Shown in pieces: positions 24,532 through 37,700 of a DNA stretch of 64,000 bases. The stretch is taken from NCBI GenBank assembly GCA_003118195.1, contig BEXV01000717.1, forward strand, positions 9,009 to 73,008, given 5' to 3'. The notes under the pieces are model-generated. The model searched no databases and was not told where the DNA came from. It saw only the letters and a program-made list of their open reading frames with translations. How positions within the stretch are numbered: position 1 is the stretch's first letter; each line of letters starts with the position of its first letter. Both the position numbers and the translations under genes were made by a program. Source of the stretch: Hemicentrotus pulcherrimus. Its lineage: Eukaryota > Echinodermata > Echinoidea > Camarodonta > Strongylocentrotidae.

Positions 24532-26685
24532 ATGGAACAAGCCAGCAAAATTAATGAAGAATTGGATGATGCAGATGATGCAATTCTCGGAGAAGATGAA
24601 GTCTGTAAGCTTCAATTATCTGAAGATGATGCACTACAAAAGAAGTTACAAGATGATGAATCAAACCCAGGGGAGGAAGAGCAGAGAGATTCTAATGAAA
24701 TAGCAAGTGATAGTATTAGCCATGTTGAAGGAACGTCTGGCCAGGATGTAGGTGCCGTTAGTGTCAGTAATGATGATACTGCTGAATCTACTTTTCCCGG
24801 GAAAGCCCCCGAGATTGGACAATCACAACCAGAGCTGGTGGCAGGGTTGCATGTACTTGTTCCAGATGTGGAGGATAAAGCAAAGGTCGATATTGATCAA
24901 GAGTCTGGCGCTTTGGTAGGAAGTTCTCTGAAGCCTGAATCCTGCAATCAAGGGGGAAAGGAAGTGCCAGAGTCTTTGACAGAAGCTGCTCAAGATCAAG
25001 TCAAAGAGTATGAAGAGGAGGGACAGTCTGCTTCCTCTGAACAAAGCATAGAAAAAAATGGAATTACTGAAGAACCTTTAGAAATTCCAGGGCTTGTAAG
25101 AGATGTGGGTGATAGTTTGCAGATTGGTGCTGACAAAGATGCTACTGTACTTGGTGAAAGCGTTTCCCCTCTGTCTAGCTCACAAAAGCAAGGAGAGGAA
25201 CTCTTGGCTCCTGTTACAATGGATGGTCATGGATCAGTTGAGGGGCAGGATGGGATTGATAAAGATACACCTGGTGAGCAGGACATGGCCAAAGGGGATG
25301 GTCCTGAGGGATCCTCTGCAGAGCAGATGATATCTGAGCAGGAAGAGACAGAAATATCTGCAATGGAAGAAGTGGCAGAGAGAGGTGATGAGGGCTGGTC
25401 CGAGGACATCACTGGTGATAACCCACCACTTGATGGTCAACAACCTCATGAAGACTCTCTTCAGGAAACCACTGAACCTATTGAAAGTGAGTTAGCAAGA
25501 GAATCTGGTTTGGATGCTGAAATGGACACCTCTGAAGCATGTCCTGAAGGAATGTGCCCTGATGGAGACAGAGAAATAGATGATGGTGAGAGAAGAGTAG
25601 AGATCCAAGAGGCAGGGGGAGATCCAGCAAGGGTGGATAATGTTGAAGGATTTCACGACGAGACGGGTGATGGAGGTCAGGTAGGAATTGATTTAAATGA
25701 GGAAGATGAACAAGTCCTGGATCAGCAAATGTCTGATGATATTGAGGGTGGTGGGAATGTAAGGGAGGAGGGTAGTGATCATAATGAGAAACCACTGACC
25801 ACCCAAGAAGAGGATCAGCTACTTTCAGAAGACACTCAAAATGAGTCTATTCAGCCACCAAGTCAGTGGGAAGAAAGCCTTGCTAATCAAGATGCAAGTC
25901 TATCTTGTGATGAACCTATGGACACGAGTGAAGGTGAAGGGGGCACAGGGGCAACTACCAAGGAGTCAGATGAAGGTGAAGGGGGCACAGGGGCAACTAC
26001 CAAGGAGTCAGATGAAGGTGAAGGGGGCACAGGGGCAACTACCAAGGAGTCAGATGAAGGTGAAGGGGGCACAGGGGCAACTACCAAGGAGTCAGATGAA
26101 GGTGAAGGGGGCACAGGGGCAACTACCAAGGAGTCAGATGAAGGTGAAGGGGGCACAGGGGCAACTACCAAGGAGTCAGATGATGGTAACGTAGGAAGTG
26201 CCATGGAAATGAGCGATAACATGATAACTAGTAATATTACCATTTCGGAACTTGAGGATAGCGGTCATAACCAAGCGCTTCCTGCTGAGGGGTCTGCTCA
26301 CGCCGAAAACATCACGTCTGGGGCTGAAGCCCTTGTGAGAGACGGTGAGTATAACAGTGAATCCAGTGCAGTGCAGATCAAGCAGGAAATCCTGACTGAG
26401 GTCATGACCGAAGCGCAGGCCGACACCGAGGCTGAACCTCTCCAAGCTGCTGAGGATAGTAGCACCAGCAGCAACCCTGTCCTGGAGAAAGACCAAGACG
26501 TGAAGCCTCCCAAAGCAGAACTTGACAGCGTCTTGGACCAGACCCAATCCAAGCAGACATCCCTGGAGGAGCTAGCAGAAAGTACCTCTGCTTCACAGGC
26601 AAAGAAGAGCAAGGGAATCAGTATCACAAGCATTGTAGGAAGGCTCTTTGATAAGAAGGAGGAGGAAGCCAGGAAAAGAAAAGAG
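24532..26685 (+). CDS. ZMYM: ZMYM first coding exon (acidic N-terminus)
   Basis: A single 718-codon exon from MEQASKINEELDD to ARKRKE, donor GTGAGA, phase 0. It is dominated by Glu, Asp, Ser and Gly, has an array of GEGGTGATTKESDE, an IKQEILTE sumoylation-type site, and a C-terminal ISITSIVGRLFDKKEEEARK segment. The ATG is the first in the frame and follows the 5' UTR acceptor. No folded domain is recognised. The large antisense frames opposite it are composition artefacts. Confidence 0.88.
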
Positions 26686-29600
26686 GTGAGAAGAAGTAAT
26701 GCTAAGTTTACATTATGTTCATGGCAGCCCTGTGCGCCATAGGATTTTGACCATTTTACCTTTGTTTTCAAGTTTTAGGTCTTGCAATCTTATTTTTTTA
26801 TAATGTAATGTCACGTTTTGAGGCGTTCACCCAATGTCACTACAACTCCTGTGTTTTCATTCGTTGTTCTTCCCCTTTTGAAACTTACTTCTCTACAACT
26901 CAAATCCAAGACTACTTAAGAAATTATGATTTACAGTGCCTCCTATTTTCTGACTCTAGTCTTCTTCGAGTTATCCATTTCCATTACCACATACATACTG
27001 GATTGGTATGCTCCTCCTTGATTCTGTTTCATGTTTGTCAAACAGAGTCTTTCAATGCTATATCCATTTTTGCTGAAACAATAAATTATTTTTCCCTACT
27101 TTTATTTCATTCTCAAGAATTTCCAAGGGTGTCCATGTTGAATGACCACATTATCTGTATTTTATTTAATTGAACTCATACAAATTATTTGTCAAATTAC
27201 TGCCCTCTTACATTTAATTATGTACATCTCTCTTAAGTAAACATTTACTGTCCCTGTCATTTTTTCAAGTCTCCCATGAACCTATTCTTTACAAGCTTTG
27301 CTGTTCTATAGGTTCCTGCACATTTCAAAGTGTTGTGATTTTCTTGTCTGGGTTTCCTTTAAAGAGAAGGTTGAGTTCTGGGAAGAGATGAAAAATAATT
27401 CGTGAACTTTATCATTTGTTATAATGCAAGTGTGGAAGAACATCAGATAAGACATGTTCCCTGAAAAGCATGGCTCTTCAAATGCCTTCATATTCTAAAT
27501 ATGTCATGTTTATCGTAAAACTCGGGGGGGAGGTTTTTTTCGCCACGTGTTCGTGTAGTCCCATATACATCTTTCTGTGTACAGTGTTTGTAACTTTACC
27601 AAATTTCTTATCATTTTGATGATTCCAGAACCTTGCAATACACACAAATTCTTATATGCTAGGTGATCAACCTTTTCTGGTCGATTCCACACCGTTTCTT
27701 TCACAATGCAATCGCATGACCACTACTCAACTTCATCTTTAAATGATAATAGTTATCAAGCAAATTTGATGATATGTAACTTTGTATTCTGATTAATTTG
27801 TCAATTACTATAATCATTTGTTAACAAATTATGAAATTGTTATCTGTATTGTATCTGCATGTGAAATGTGAAACTAATAAACTCAAACTCAAACTCAAAC
27901 TCAGCTCATATATTGACGTATCCCCCTTTTTTATCTCATTGCGTAGACCTCTCCTGAAGAACCCCCTGACGAGATTGCCAACGTTTCCTTCAAGATCTCC
28001 GGTGTCAAGTCCTTAGCTGCTCCTGAACAGGCAGCAAAGCAGCAGCAGAGGCAGGAGATGAGGCAGACCTCCGCCTCACCTTTTGTCATAGCCAAGGTCA
28101 CCTCCCTGGCTACAGAGGTAAAATAATGATTATGATAGTGTGGGTTCTTGTATAGTGCTCATGTCTAACAGACTTGGCACTCCTTGCGCTCCTGATTATT
28201 ACCCTGGCTTTAGCACGGCTGCCATTACGGCGCTCTAGCATTTCAAGGAATTAATTCCTGCCAGGTACCCATTTACATCACCTGGGTTGAGTGTGGTAAA
28301 TGTAGATCAATGTCTTGCCAAAGGACATTAGTGCCGCGGTGGGACTCGAACCGTGGACCTTGTGTTTGACAGTCCGGTGACATATCCACTTAAGCACAAC
28401 ACCTCTAAATGAGTTCTTGAAGGATATATCATCTTTTGGGAACTGGAAGGGTGTTCACTTCTATTACTTTACAGAGTCAATGTCCCTCTGGCCCCAATTA
28501 ATTGAGGGTTTAGTGACACAAAGACGTAACTCTGTATTTTGCCAAAATGAGTGTTTGGTATCAAAATGTTCCGAAAAATGCGGGCTTTCCAGGAAACACA
28601 AAGACTCAACTCAACCCAACACCCCATTGAAGTCAATGGCTAGTGAAACATAGACTTAACTCCTGAAGGCCAAAGTGCTCAGTGACACATGAAACCCCTT
28701 TTTCTCAAAATGGCCAAAATGGAGGTACGTCTATGTGTCACCAAACCCTAGATATCACCTTTTTGGAGCCTCTTGGGTGTTCACTTGTATTACTTTTAAT
28801 ATACAGAGTCATTGCCCCTCTGACCCCAACAAATTAACTACTTACATGTACCGTGAAGAGGAAAAAGTGTATATTACACAAATTCTATCTGAAAGTAATC
28901 TTAGGGAATATTTATCTGTCCTTGTCTTCCATTAAGTCATTTTTTATAGCTACTGTTACCTCATGCAATATACTTAAGAATCCACTCAAAGTCATTCAAT
29001 ACTATTCATTTACTCTCGATGTTTGTCTCTCTGTTCGTCCCAAGATCCAAGCTATATTATTTGTAGCATACATTAACACTACATGTCAGAAATGTGTATT
29101 TCTAATGATCAATTCAGTCTATAAATTGATGGCAATACTGGAGCTTTGATCGACCAAGATTTGTGATAAGTCGTCCTTCTGGGCCCTGTATTATAAAGAG
29201 TTGCGATCGGTTGATCACAACTCGAAATTAATCCCAACTATGTACTTAAGAGACGAGAGTTGGGATTACTTTCAAGTTGTGATTGATTCAAATCAATTAC
29301 TAAGTACATCTTTTTATAAGAAGTCTATACTCATATTTCCTTAATACTTGATTGATTGATTGATTCGATTTGAATTTATTTCATTTGGTATATCAATTGT
29401 TTGCACAATAAAGAACATAGTTGACAAAGTAAGTTCAAAATTATGAAATGAAACAGGAACCTACTGGAAAGCATAGCTTATTTCTGAAGGTTCCCAAGAA
29501 TAGATACAATATGAACTTTATTTTCATAAATCATTCATTTGGTAACACATAGGACATGAAATGATCTGGACTTGCCCATTTTCAATGACCTCTATCTCTG

Positions 29601-30193
29601 TTCAGGTCGAGAAGTGCAGCAAGTGTAGCAAGCAGATAGAATCTGAGAAATCAGCCTACAAATGGCAGAAGGAGCTCTTCTGTTCTTTCTCCTGCCTGGA
29701 CACCACGAGGATCACCTCCACCAAGACGGTCATCTGCGACTCCTGCACCGTCGTCCTGCACCCCAGGATCAGGAACGTCCACTTTGCCAAGGTGGGCAAG
29801 GAGATGCGCGAGTTCTGCTCCACCCGCTGCTCCAAGAACTCGGAGGAGTCGCCCAAGCTTTGCCCGGGGTGCGGGAAAGATGTGTCCTCCTCAAGTAATC
29901 CTGTACTAGCTCAGGTGAGGATCATTTGAAGTAATTAGGGAAGAAAAAGGAATGGGTTTTTATCACAAAGGCAGATGTTACTGATTGGTGGAAATTTTAT
30001 ATTTAAATAGAGTGCCAGAAATTAATCTATTGGGAACATTACTCATTTTTGTCACACATTTTGTTGTATGCCCAGTAGAAAGTCATAATCACAAAAATGT
30101 GTTACTTCTTCAGAGTCAAATTCTGAAGTAATAATATCACTATTCACAATTCTATTTCAAATTTCCTATCTCTGTCTCCCTCTCTCTTTCTCA

Positions 30194-30231
<38 letters not shown>

Positions 30232-33200
30232 CTCTTTCTCTCTCCATCTCACTTCCCTTCTTTCTCTATTTTTCTCTCCCCCTCTCCCTCTCTCTCTCTC
30301 TCTCCTCTCTCTCTCCCTCCTTCCCACCCTCTCTCTCTCTCTCCCACTCTCTCTCCCACTATCTCTCTCTCTCTGTCTCCTGCCTACAGACTGGATCGGA
30401 GGGTATCTTCTTTGAGTTCTGCACCCAGGACTGTGTCAACCAGTATGAGGAAAGAATCTTGGGCGATACCAACAAGGATCATGAAATCTCTGTCTTAAAA
30501 CAAATCCGGTCTACATGTGCCGAGTGTGAAAATCTTGCAGAGGTAAGAAAGTTTGCCCTGTCCCAGGAATTTAGAGCAATTAAAAGCAACATAATTGATG
30601 TCATACAAAGTTGCTATATCATTCTGAATTTGTTCATGAAGGTCTAAAGATATATTAAATGAGATACTGTTTTAGTCCATGATTTAGTTATTGAAGTTAG
30701 AGTTATATATGTTAATCTTTAGCATCAGTGCTATATGCGTTCATCTTTTTCTCATAAAAAGAGAAATTTCTGTCAAAGTGGTATTTTACAGAGTAAGCTT
30801 GTTATTGTGAGAAGAATGCATAATACTAATGCATATACAAAATCAGCATACAAATATCTCAAAAGTAGTAGCTCGCTGACAATAACATTGATTTTTATGA
30901 ATAATTATTTGATATTTCCTGTAAAACAAAGCCAAGAGTTCCCTATCTTTCCTTTGCACCTTCTCCAGATTCGTTATGAATTCATCTTTCATCAAGTGAA
31001 GAAGCTCTTCTGCTCTGAAGCCTGCTTTGATGCCTTCCGTATGAAGTACAACACAAAGATCGATCGGTGTGCCACGTGCAAGTGCATGTGTTGTAATGAT
31101 GCTAGCGCTGGCATGATCATGGCCCTCCATGGACAAACTTACCAATTTTGTAGCGAAAAGTAAGTGATCTGTCAATTTCTTTTCTTTTCCGTATGTTTAT
31201 CTTCATGAATCTCTCTTTGCAGTGAATTAAATTCAATTCAAAATGGTTTATTAAAATACTTTCATTGTTGCAAAGCCTAATTGCAAATTTACAATGACAC
31301 AGTGACAATTGATAAAATGAATAATGTAGAACATGGTAACATTACAATCAAACTATTATTCATTGATAAAAAGTACAATCAGGACGGATGAAACAGGAAA
31401 GAAATGGGAAAAAGAGAGAGAAAGAGAGAGACAGAATGAGAGAGAAAAAGGGAGAAAGAAAGNNNNNNNNNNNNNNNNNNNNNNNNNNNNNNNNNNNNNN
31501 NNNNNNNNNNNNNNNNNNNNNNNNNNNNNNNNNNNNNNNNNNGGGGGGGGGGGGGATTTTTTCGCCACGTGTTCGTGTAGTCCCATATACATCTTTCTGT
31601 GTACAGTGTTTGTAACTTTACCAGATTCCAGATTTCTTATCATTTTGATGATTCCAGAACCTTGCAATACACACAAATTCTTATATGCTAGATCGCAACC
31701 TTTTTCTGGTCGATTCCACACCATTTCTTTCACAATGCAATCGCATGACCAGAAACTTCATCTTTAATAACGACAACCAAACAATTTAGTCACAACTTTG
31801 AACCTTTGCAGTTTGCAAAAGTTTCTTGTCTCAAAAAATACAGTTTGTGAAATGTTCAGGCATTGAAAGTTTGCCGTTTACAGTAACAAGGAAATTGGTA
31901 CGATAGCTCCGTAATCCGTATAAATCCTATCATTCTTTTATTCAATAACATCATTACCAATTCCTATACCGTTCCAGAGTATATGGCCTCATCAAGTAAT
32001 TCATCAAAAGTTGTTCTAGATTATTATGCTAAAGCATGAATTGTACTTTATTTTATGGCTGGTTTGCGCTTTAAAAACACAACAACTAGAAATTCATGAA
32101 TTCTTTTTTAAACATTTGACTATGTGATAGATGTAAGAGCACCTTCGCCCAGCATTGCACATACTGTTCTGCTAAACGCCCCGTGAGAACGATGCTGGAA
32201 GATGGCGACTCCAAGCAATATTTCTGCGCTCTGGCTTGTAGAGAGAGCTATCAGAAGAAACATGGTGGTAAGTGGCCAACTAAAGTTAAAGGGGAAGTCT
32301 AGTCTGATATTAAGTTGGTTTTAATAGAAGCAGAAAAATGAGGGGAACCGGTGAAGAATTTGAGCAAAAGCCAAATAAAAATTAGAAAGTTATGAATTTT
32401 TGAAGGTGTGATCAATCAAACACAAATTTTGCAACTCTGTGACATATCTTGCAAGCTCACCTCCCAAAACTTTATATTTTCCCTTTAGAAATCTTTTTGA
32501 TCATACACTCACCCGAAATATGATTATTGCAAATATAATTTTGTACAACCCCTGTTTGATAACAAATCTATCCCATCATCAATATCTTAGAAAACGAAAG
32601 GTAATACAATATTCTGTACAGAGTGAATTGGAGAGGAGCTCACATGAAACATCACTGTGTTTCCAATATGTGTGTGTGAAGGTGAAGGGTAAACTGTAAA
32701 CTTTAAACTTTCTTATTATTTTCATATCTATGTCAGTATGGAAGAAAATGGTATTATAAATTAGAAATTGCTCTTCATATGCCCTCATATTTGAAATATG
32801 AGGAGAAATGGCAGAGTAGTTTGGACCAAATTTTCCCATCTGATGTACGTGTGGTCCCATGTACCCATTTCTTTGTGCAGTACATGTGGTTCTCAGCAAG
32901 ATTAAGTTGATTTCTTGTAATTTTAATGGTTTCATCAACACAACTGATGGTTATAAAAACCAGGAGTCCATGAAATAGTTATGTATCGTTAGGTATTGGA
33001 TTTTCTTGGAATCAAGATAATGATAACAAATGAACTCAGTCTTGCTGTAGGTCACATATAGTGCAGAACACAACACACAGACACGGATATATGGGACTAA
33101 AAGATACATGTTTCAAAATTTGGTCTAATATTTTGAATTATTTTTGCACAATAGAATAAAGGTATAAAGGTAGTTCATTACCAAAACTTGATTGTAATAC

Positions 33201-34680
33201 ATTACACATTGGAGATAGAATCCTTTGCTAATAGGCCACCGCTAGATAGTTATACTTCTAATAAAGTGCAGCACCCATATTATATTACATATTATTCTTT
33301 GAAGTAATGACAATGTACTCTACAGGTGCACCTCCAGCAAGTATCTTTGAATGTTTGACAGGCAACACCAATGCAGCCATGCCCCAGCTAGCGCTTCCTC
33401 CCATGACGCCACTCAACAGCATACACGTACCCTCAGCCACCAGTGGGGTACCCCAGTCCATCTCCTCCAACCAGCCACCGCCTCAAAATCCTCAGCAGCA
33501 GCAGGCGCAGAAGCAACCCCTGCAGACGGTGGTCAACACCGCAGGACCGCAACCCTCCAAGTGCAACCACTGCCAGAAGGTGCAGCGTCCTCTCTACCAC
33601 CTGACCATGAGCGACCGCACCCTGCGCGACTTCTGCAGCTACAACTGCGTCATCTCCTTCCAGTCCCAGTTCAATGTCCCGCCAGTCACCCTGCCGGAGG
33701 AGACGCTACTCTTGAGGTGCCACAAGTGCCAAAGGGGGTTCAACTCACGCCCTTTTGTCTTGGACTATGAGGACAAGACCTCCCTTTTTTGCAGCGAGCT
33801 CTGTTTGGAAGATTATAAGAGGGTGAGTTGCAATGCCTGCAAGAAAAGCCTTATGCTGAAGCAATTTACCTGAAATGAAAAGGGGAGGTGGTATCCATTT
33901 GTTAAGTCTGAATTTAAGAAGGGTGCGAAATGTAAACCCTATCTTTCGTAGGTATTGAGTCTTTTTGATAGCCCCCATCCACCCCCCCCCCTGCCCTAAA
34001 CAGAAGTAAAGATTCTTTACTTATCACTGTAAATTGCCTTTTACACATTCTTTGTACATTTCAAATGTTCTGTACTTTTTTGTACTTGGAACAAATTGGT
34101 TGAAGGACTTTGCTAACATGCAGGTTGTACTTAAAATGAAAATAAGAAGTAAAAGAATGATTTAGAATAATTTGGAGGAGTAGACAGGCAGCTGTTTCAA
34201 GAGAAGAACAATAAATGCATTACATTTATCATAATCATACGGTCTGCTGGCTTGCGCTATAATATATACTCAAGATCTGTTTATAATCATTTTTTTTTCC
34301 TTTTGATTTCCTTCCTATTACTGGATCTCTGGTTGAATATGGACCACCATTTATCACAGTTTTTAAATATTGATGTCCTTTAATTAATGTACTACATGTT
34401 CTTGTCTTACAGACCAACTGTGTCTTCGTGCAGTGTGATCAGTGACATCAAGAAAAGATTCTCTTTGAAAGGTCACACTTTTCTGGGGAACCTAGGACCT
34501 TCTGCAGCCAAGGTATGTAAATGAAACCTTAGAACGATAAAACCTACAGGCTTTCTTAATTTTGTTTTTTTACAAACAAACTTTACTTTTTTACTGCTCT
34601 CTGCAGTGTAAAGTATGAACAAACAGAATAAATTATGTAAAATGGATGAGCAAAGTAGAGCAGGTTTATTTCAAGTGGTC

Positions 34681-34715
<35 letters not shown>

Positions 34716-37700
34716 TAATCAAAGCCAGCATTTTCCCTTTTACAAGGGGTTACTGACTTTCCCATCCATCTCCGTCCACTTCTCTTTACCACTTCCACTC
34801 AAGTTTCTTCCAGACCCAACCCATCAGAGAGCTCCCTTATGTTCATTCAATCGGATAGTTTCACAAAACACATCTTCCATATCATGGCCCTTTCTGTTAT
34901 CCTCAAGATACCTCAATGAAGTGTGTGTGTAAAATATGCTTGTAAAATGGGTTAAGCTGGAATACTCCTCAAGGAGTGGAAGGTGTGCACTATTATGTGC
35001 AGAATAGCAAATTAATCGAACCTTGTGGCTGGTCTGATAATAATTACATGTAAAGTGCTCAGAAATGTATTAAGTGCTATACAGATATAAACCTGTCTAC
35101 AAATGCCACATTTGTTGTTTCCCTTGAAAATGGTTTCTCACAGAATCATGTACGAAAGGAGCCTGTCTACAAAGATCACCTGTCTACAAAGGCCACTTTT
35201 TGTGTTTCCCTTGGGTGGTCGCTATAGACAGGTTTGACTGTATCATTATAATTGTTTTTATTTTTCCTGCAGGTTGTGTGCTGCTCTTCAAACAAGAGAT
35301 CGTACAGACCCTGGGACTCCAGTGCATCGTATGCGACTACTGCGCCCAGATGTGCAAGAAGGAGGTGTCCGATACCATTGGAGGGATCAAGCGGCACTTC
35401 TGCCAAGAGGAGTGCAAGTCCAAATACGAGCTCTGGTTCTACAAAGTTGCCAGGTAGGGCATGAACTCTGTGATTTTAACATGTCAGAAATATTCACAGT
35501 CGTAGACGATTTTCCTGTAATGTATAATTTTCGAAGAGTATATCATTTTAGAATTTGTCTATTTTCACCAGGTGAAATTGTTATCCCATAGTTCATTCAC
35601 AGATATCAGGTGCTAGTATTTTTTTTTAGAGAGTATCTGTTAATAAACTCCTGATTTTTAAAGGCTTTTTTTCTTCTAAAAATTGAATTTTTCCTCCTCA
35701 AGCATGACTGTGTGGTCATAGGCTTTGAGGGTCACTCTTGAAGCCCAGGGCCCTGTGTTACAAAGAGTTGATATTAATTGCAACTTATTTGCAATTGATA
35801 TCAATCGCAAATTTGTACATAAGAGATAGGAAATTGCAAACTTGCGATTAATAAAAGAACTTGCGATTGATTTGGATCAAACACAACTCTTTGTAAGACA
35901 GGGCCCAGATTACAAATCGAAACAGCTCAAGGCCAGCACTGACCATCGTTGTTATCCTTGCAGGTGCGATGGCTGCAAGAACACGGGCCGGCAGCTGACG
36001 GAGAAGTTCATGTGGCGAGGTCACACGAAGCACGTTTGTAACCAGCAGTGCCTCTTGCTCTTCTACACCCAACAGAACATTCCCAATGTCACCACTCAGC
36101 TACCACAACCCATTCCAACATCCACAGCACGTAAGTCTAGAGATCATAGCGAAGGTCGTGGGTTCAAACCCCTGCATGACACTACGGTCCTTTGGGAAGA
36201 CCAAGGTGTAACATAGGCGCTGGTAGGAAGGAATTCCTTGATGCTGTCCCTTCATAGAAATATCATTCTGTTATCATAAGGATTTTTAATCGATTGTCAT
36301 TTATTTCAAAATTGATGTGTGCTTTACATAGTGATGATAATCCAGTTGGATAATGGATGATGAAAGAGTTTTGTTGTAACCCCCCACCTGGCATTTCTAC
36401 ACTTCTATCTGCTCATACATGTAGCTGGCATCTACATTTACCAGCTACAAGTAATTGACTAAAGCTTCTGCAGTATATGTTTACTTCATCTTTATATTTG
36501 TTTCATGTATGTACCAGCCAATGTGGAGAGCCTCTAGACAGAATCTTTAAACTGTTTTAGGTGATCCCCAGGCATTGGTGCTTAATATCATATTGTTAAT
36601 GTTATATCATTTTGTCAATCCTGTGATGTTTCCTATGTATTGTTAACATCTTGCCTGGAAATGAAATGAAAATAAAATACATATTGTATTTTTCTGTAGA
36701 ACATTCAACTCCTACCATTGCGAAGGTCATGTCGCTACTACCCATCGAAAGACTGAGTGCACGTAAGTCAAATAAAAATCTTTTACCATTTTTCGACAAG
36801 ATTTCAAAATACTCTTACTTTCGGAGTCCAACAGATTGGTATTCTTTGTTTGACGATTGTTTTACCCAACTGCTAAGAAAGCATTGTATGCTTATAAGTG
36901 AACCAACCAGGGGACCGACGGCTTTAAGTCCTCTCTGAGGGATTATATCTAGCTGTTAGAACACACCATAAGTGGATTAATAATTCTTACGATAAAGGAA
37001 TAGTGGTCCTTTCTCCAGAGGTGGATATTTCTGGTACACTACCACTCAGTTCTTTAAAACGTTGATATTAAAGATAAACTTTAGTACTGGTAATGCGATT
37101 GCATTGTGAAAGAAAAGGTGTGGAAAGGATCGAAACAGTTGATCATGTATTGATGTGCACTGCAAGGTTCTGGAGTCATCAAAATCATAATAAATTTGAC
37201 TAAGTCTAGGTAAAGTAGCAAGCACTGTACACAGAAAGCTATATATGGGACAAGACACATGGTGTCGGGGCTAGTACTACCTTGATTTCCTTGTCTTTCT
37301 ATGCTCATTACTCAGCCAGTATACATTTTCTTCCAAAATTGTTTGGCATATGTCATTTATTTGTAATCTTGAACATTCAGTGTAAGTTTCGTTTGATTCT
37401 GTGAGAATTAATTTTCTTCTTTTTACCAAAACTGGAGTTTATCTGTAATGTTTCTGTGTATTGTGATGTGCTCAAAGCACAATTACTCTGCGTAGCACTT
37501 ACGGAACGCCCTCTTTACAGACGTTCTGTATACCGGGTACATTCAGTTAGCTGTGTGAACAAATGGATTGCGCTTTGGTGGAAAGACTATTTTCATTCCG
37601 CCAAGGGTTACTGCTGAATTTTCAATGGCAACTACCATGACAACAGGGCTCAACAGCCGATCAAAATCAAGGTTTCCATGGTAGTTACCATTGATGGCAA

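Noticed and set aside
26298..26771. Antisense gene opposite the acidic ZMYM exon
   Set aside because: Acidic Glu/Ser codons produce long antisense frames rich in Ser and Leu; it crosses the splice donor and has no similarity.
34443..34445. Selenocysteine codon in ZMYM
   Set aside because: TGA at a Cys site is suggestive, but no SECIS element was identified and MYM-finger selenoproteins are not known to me; error or allele is simpler.
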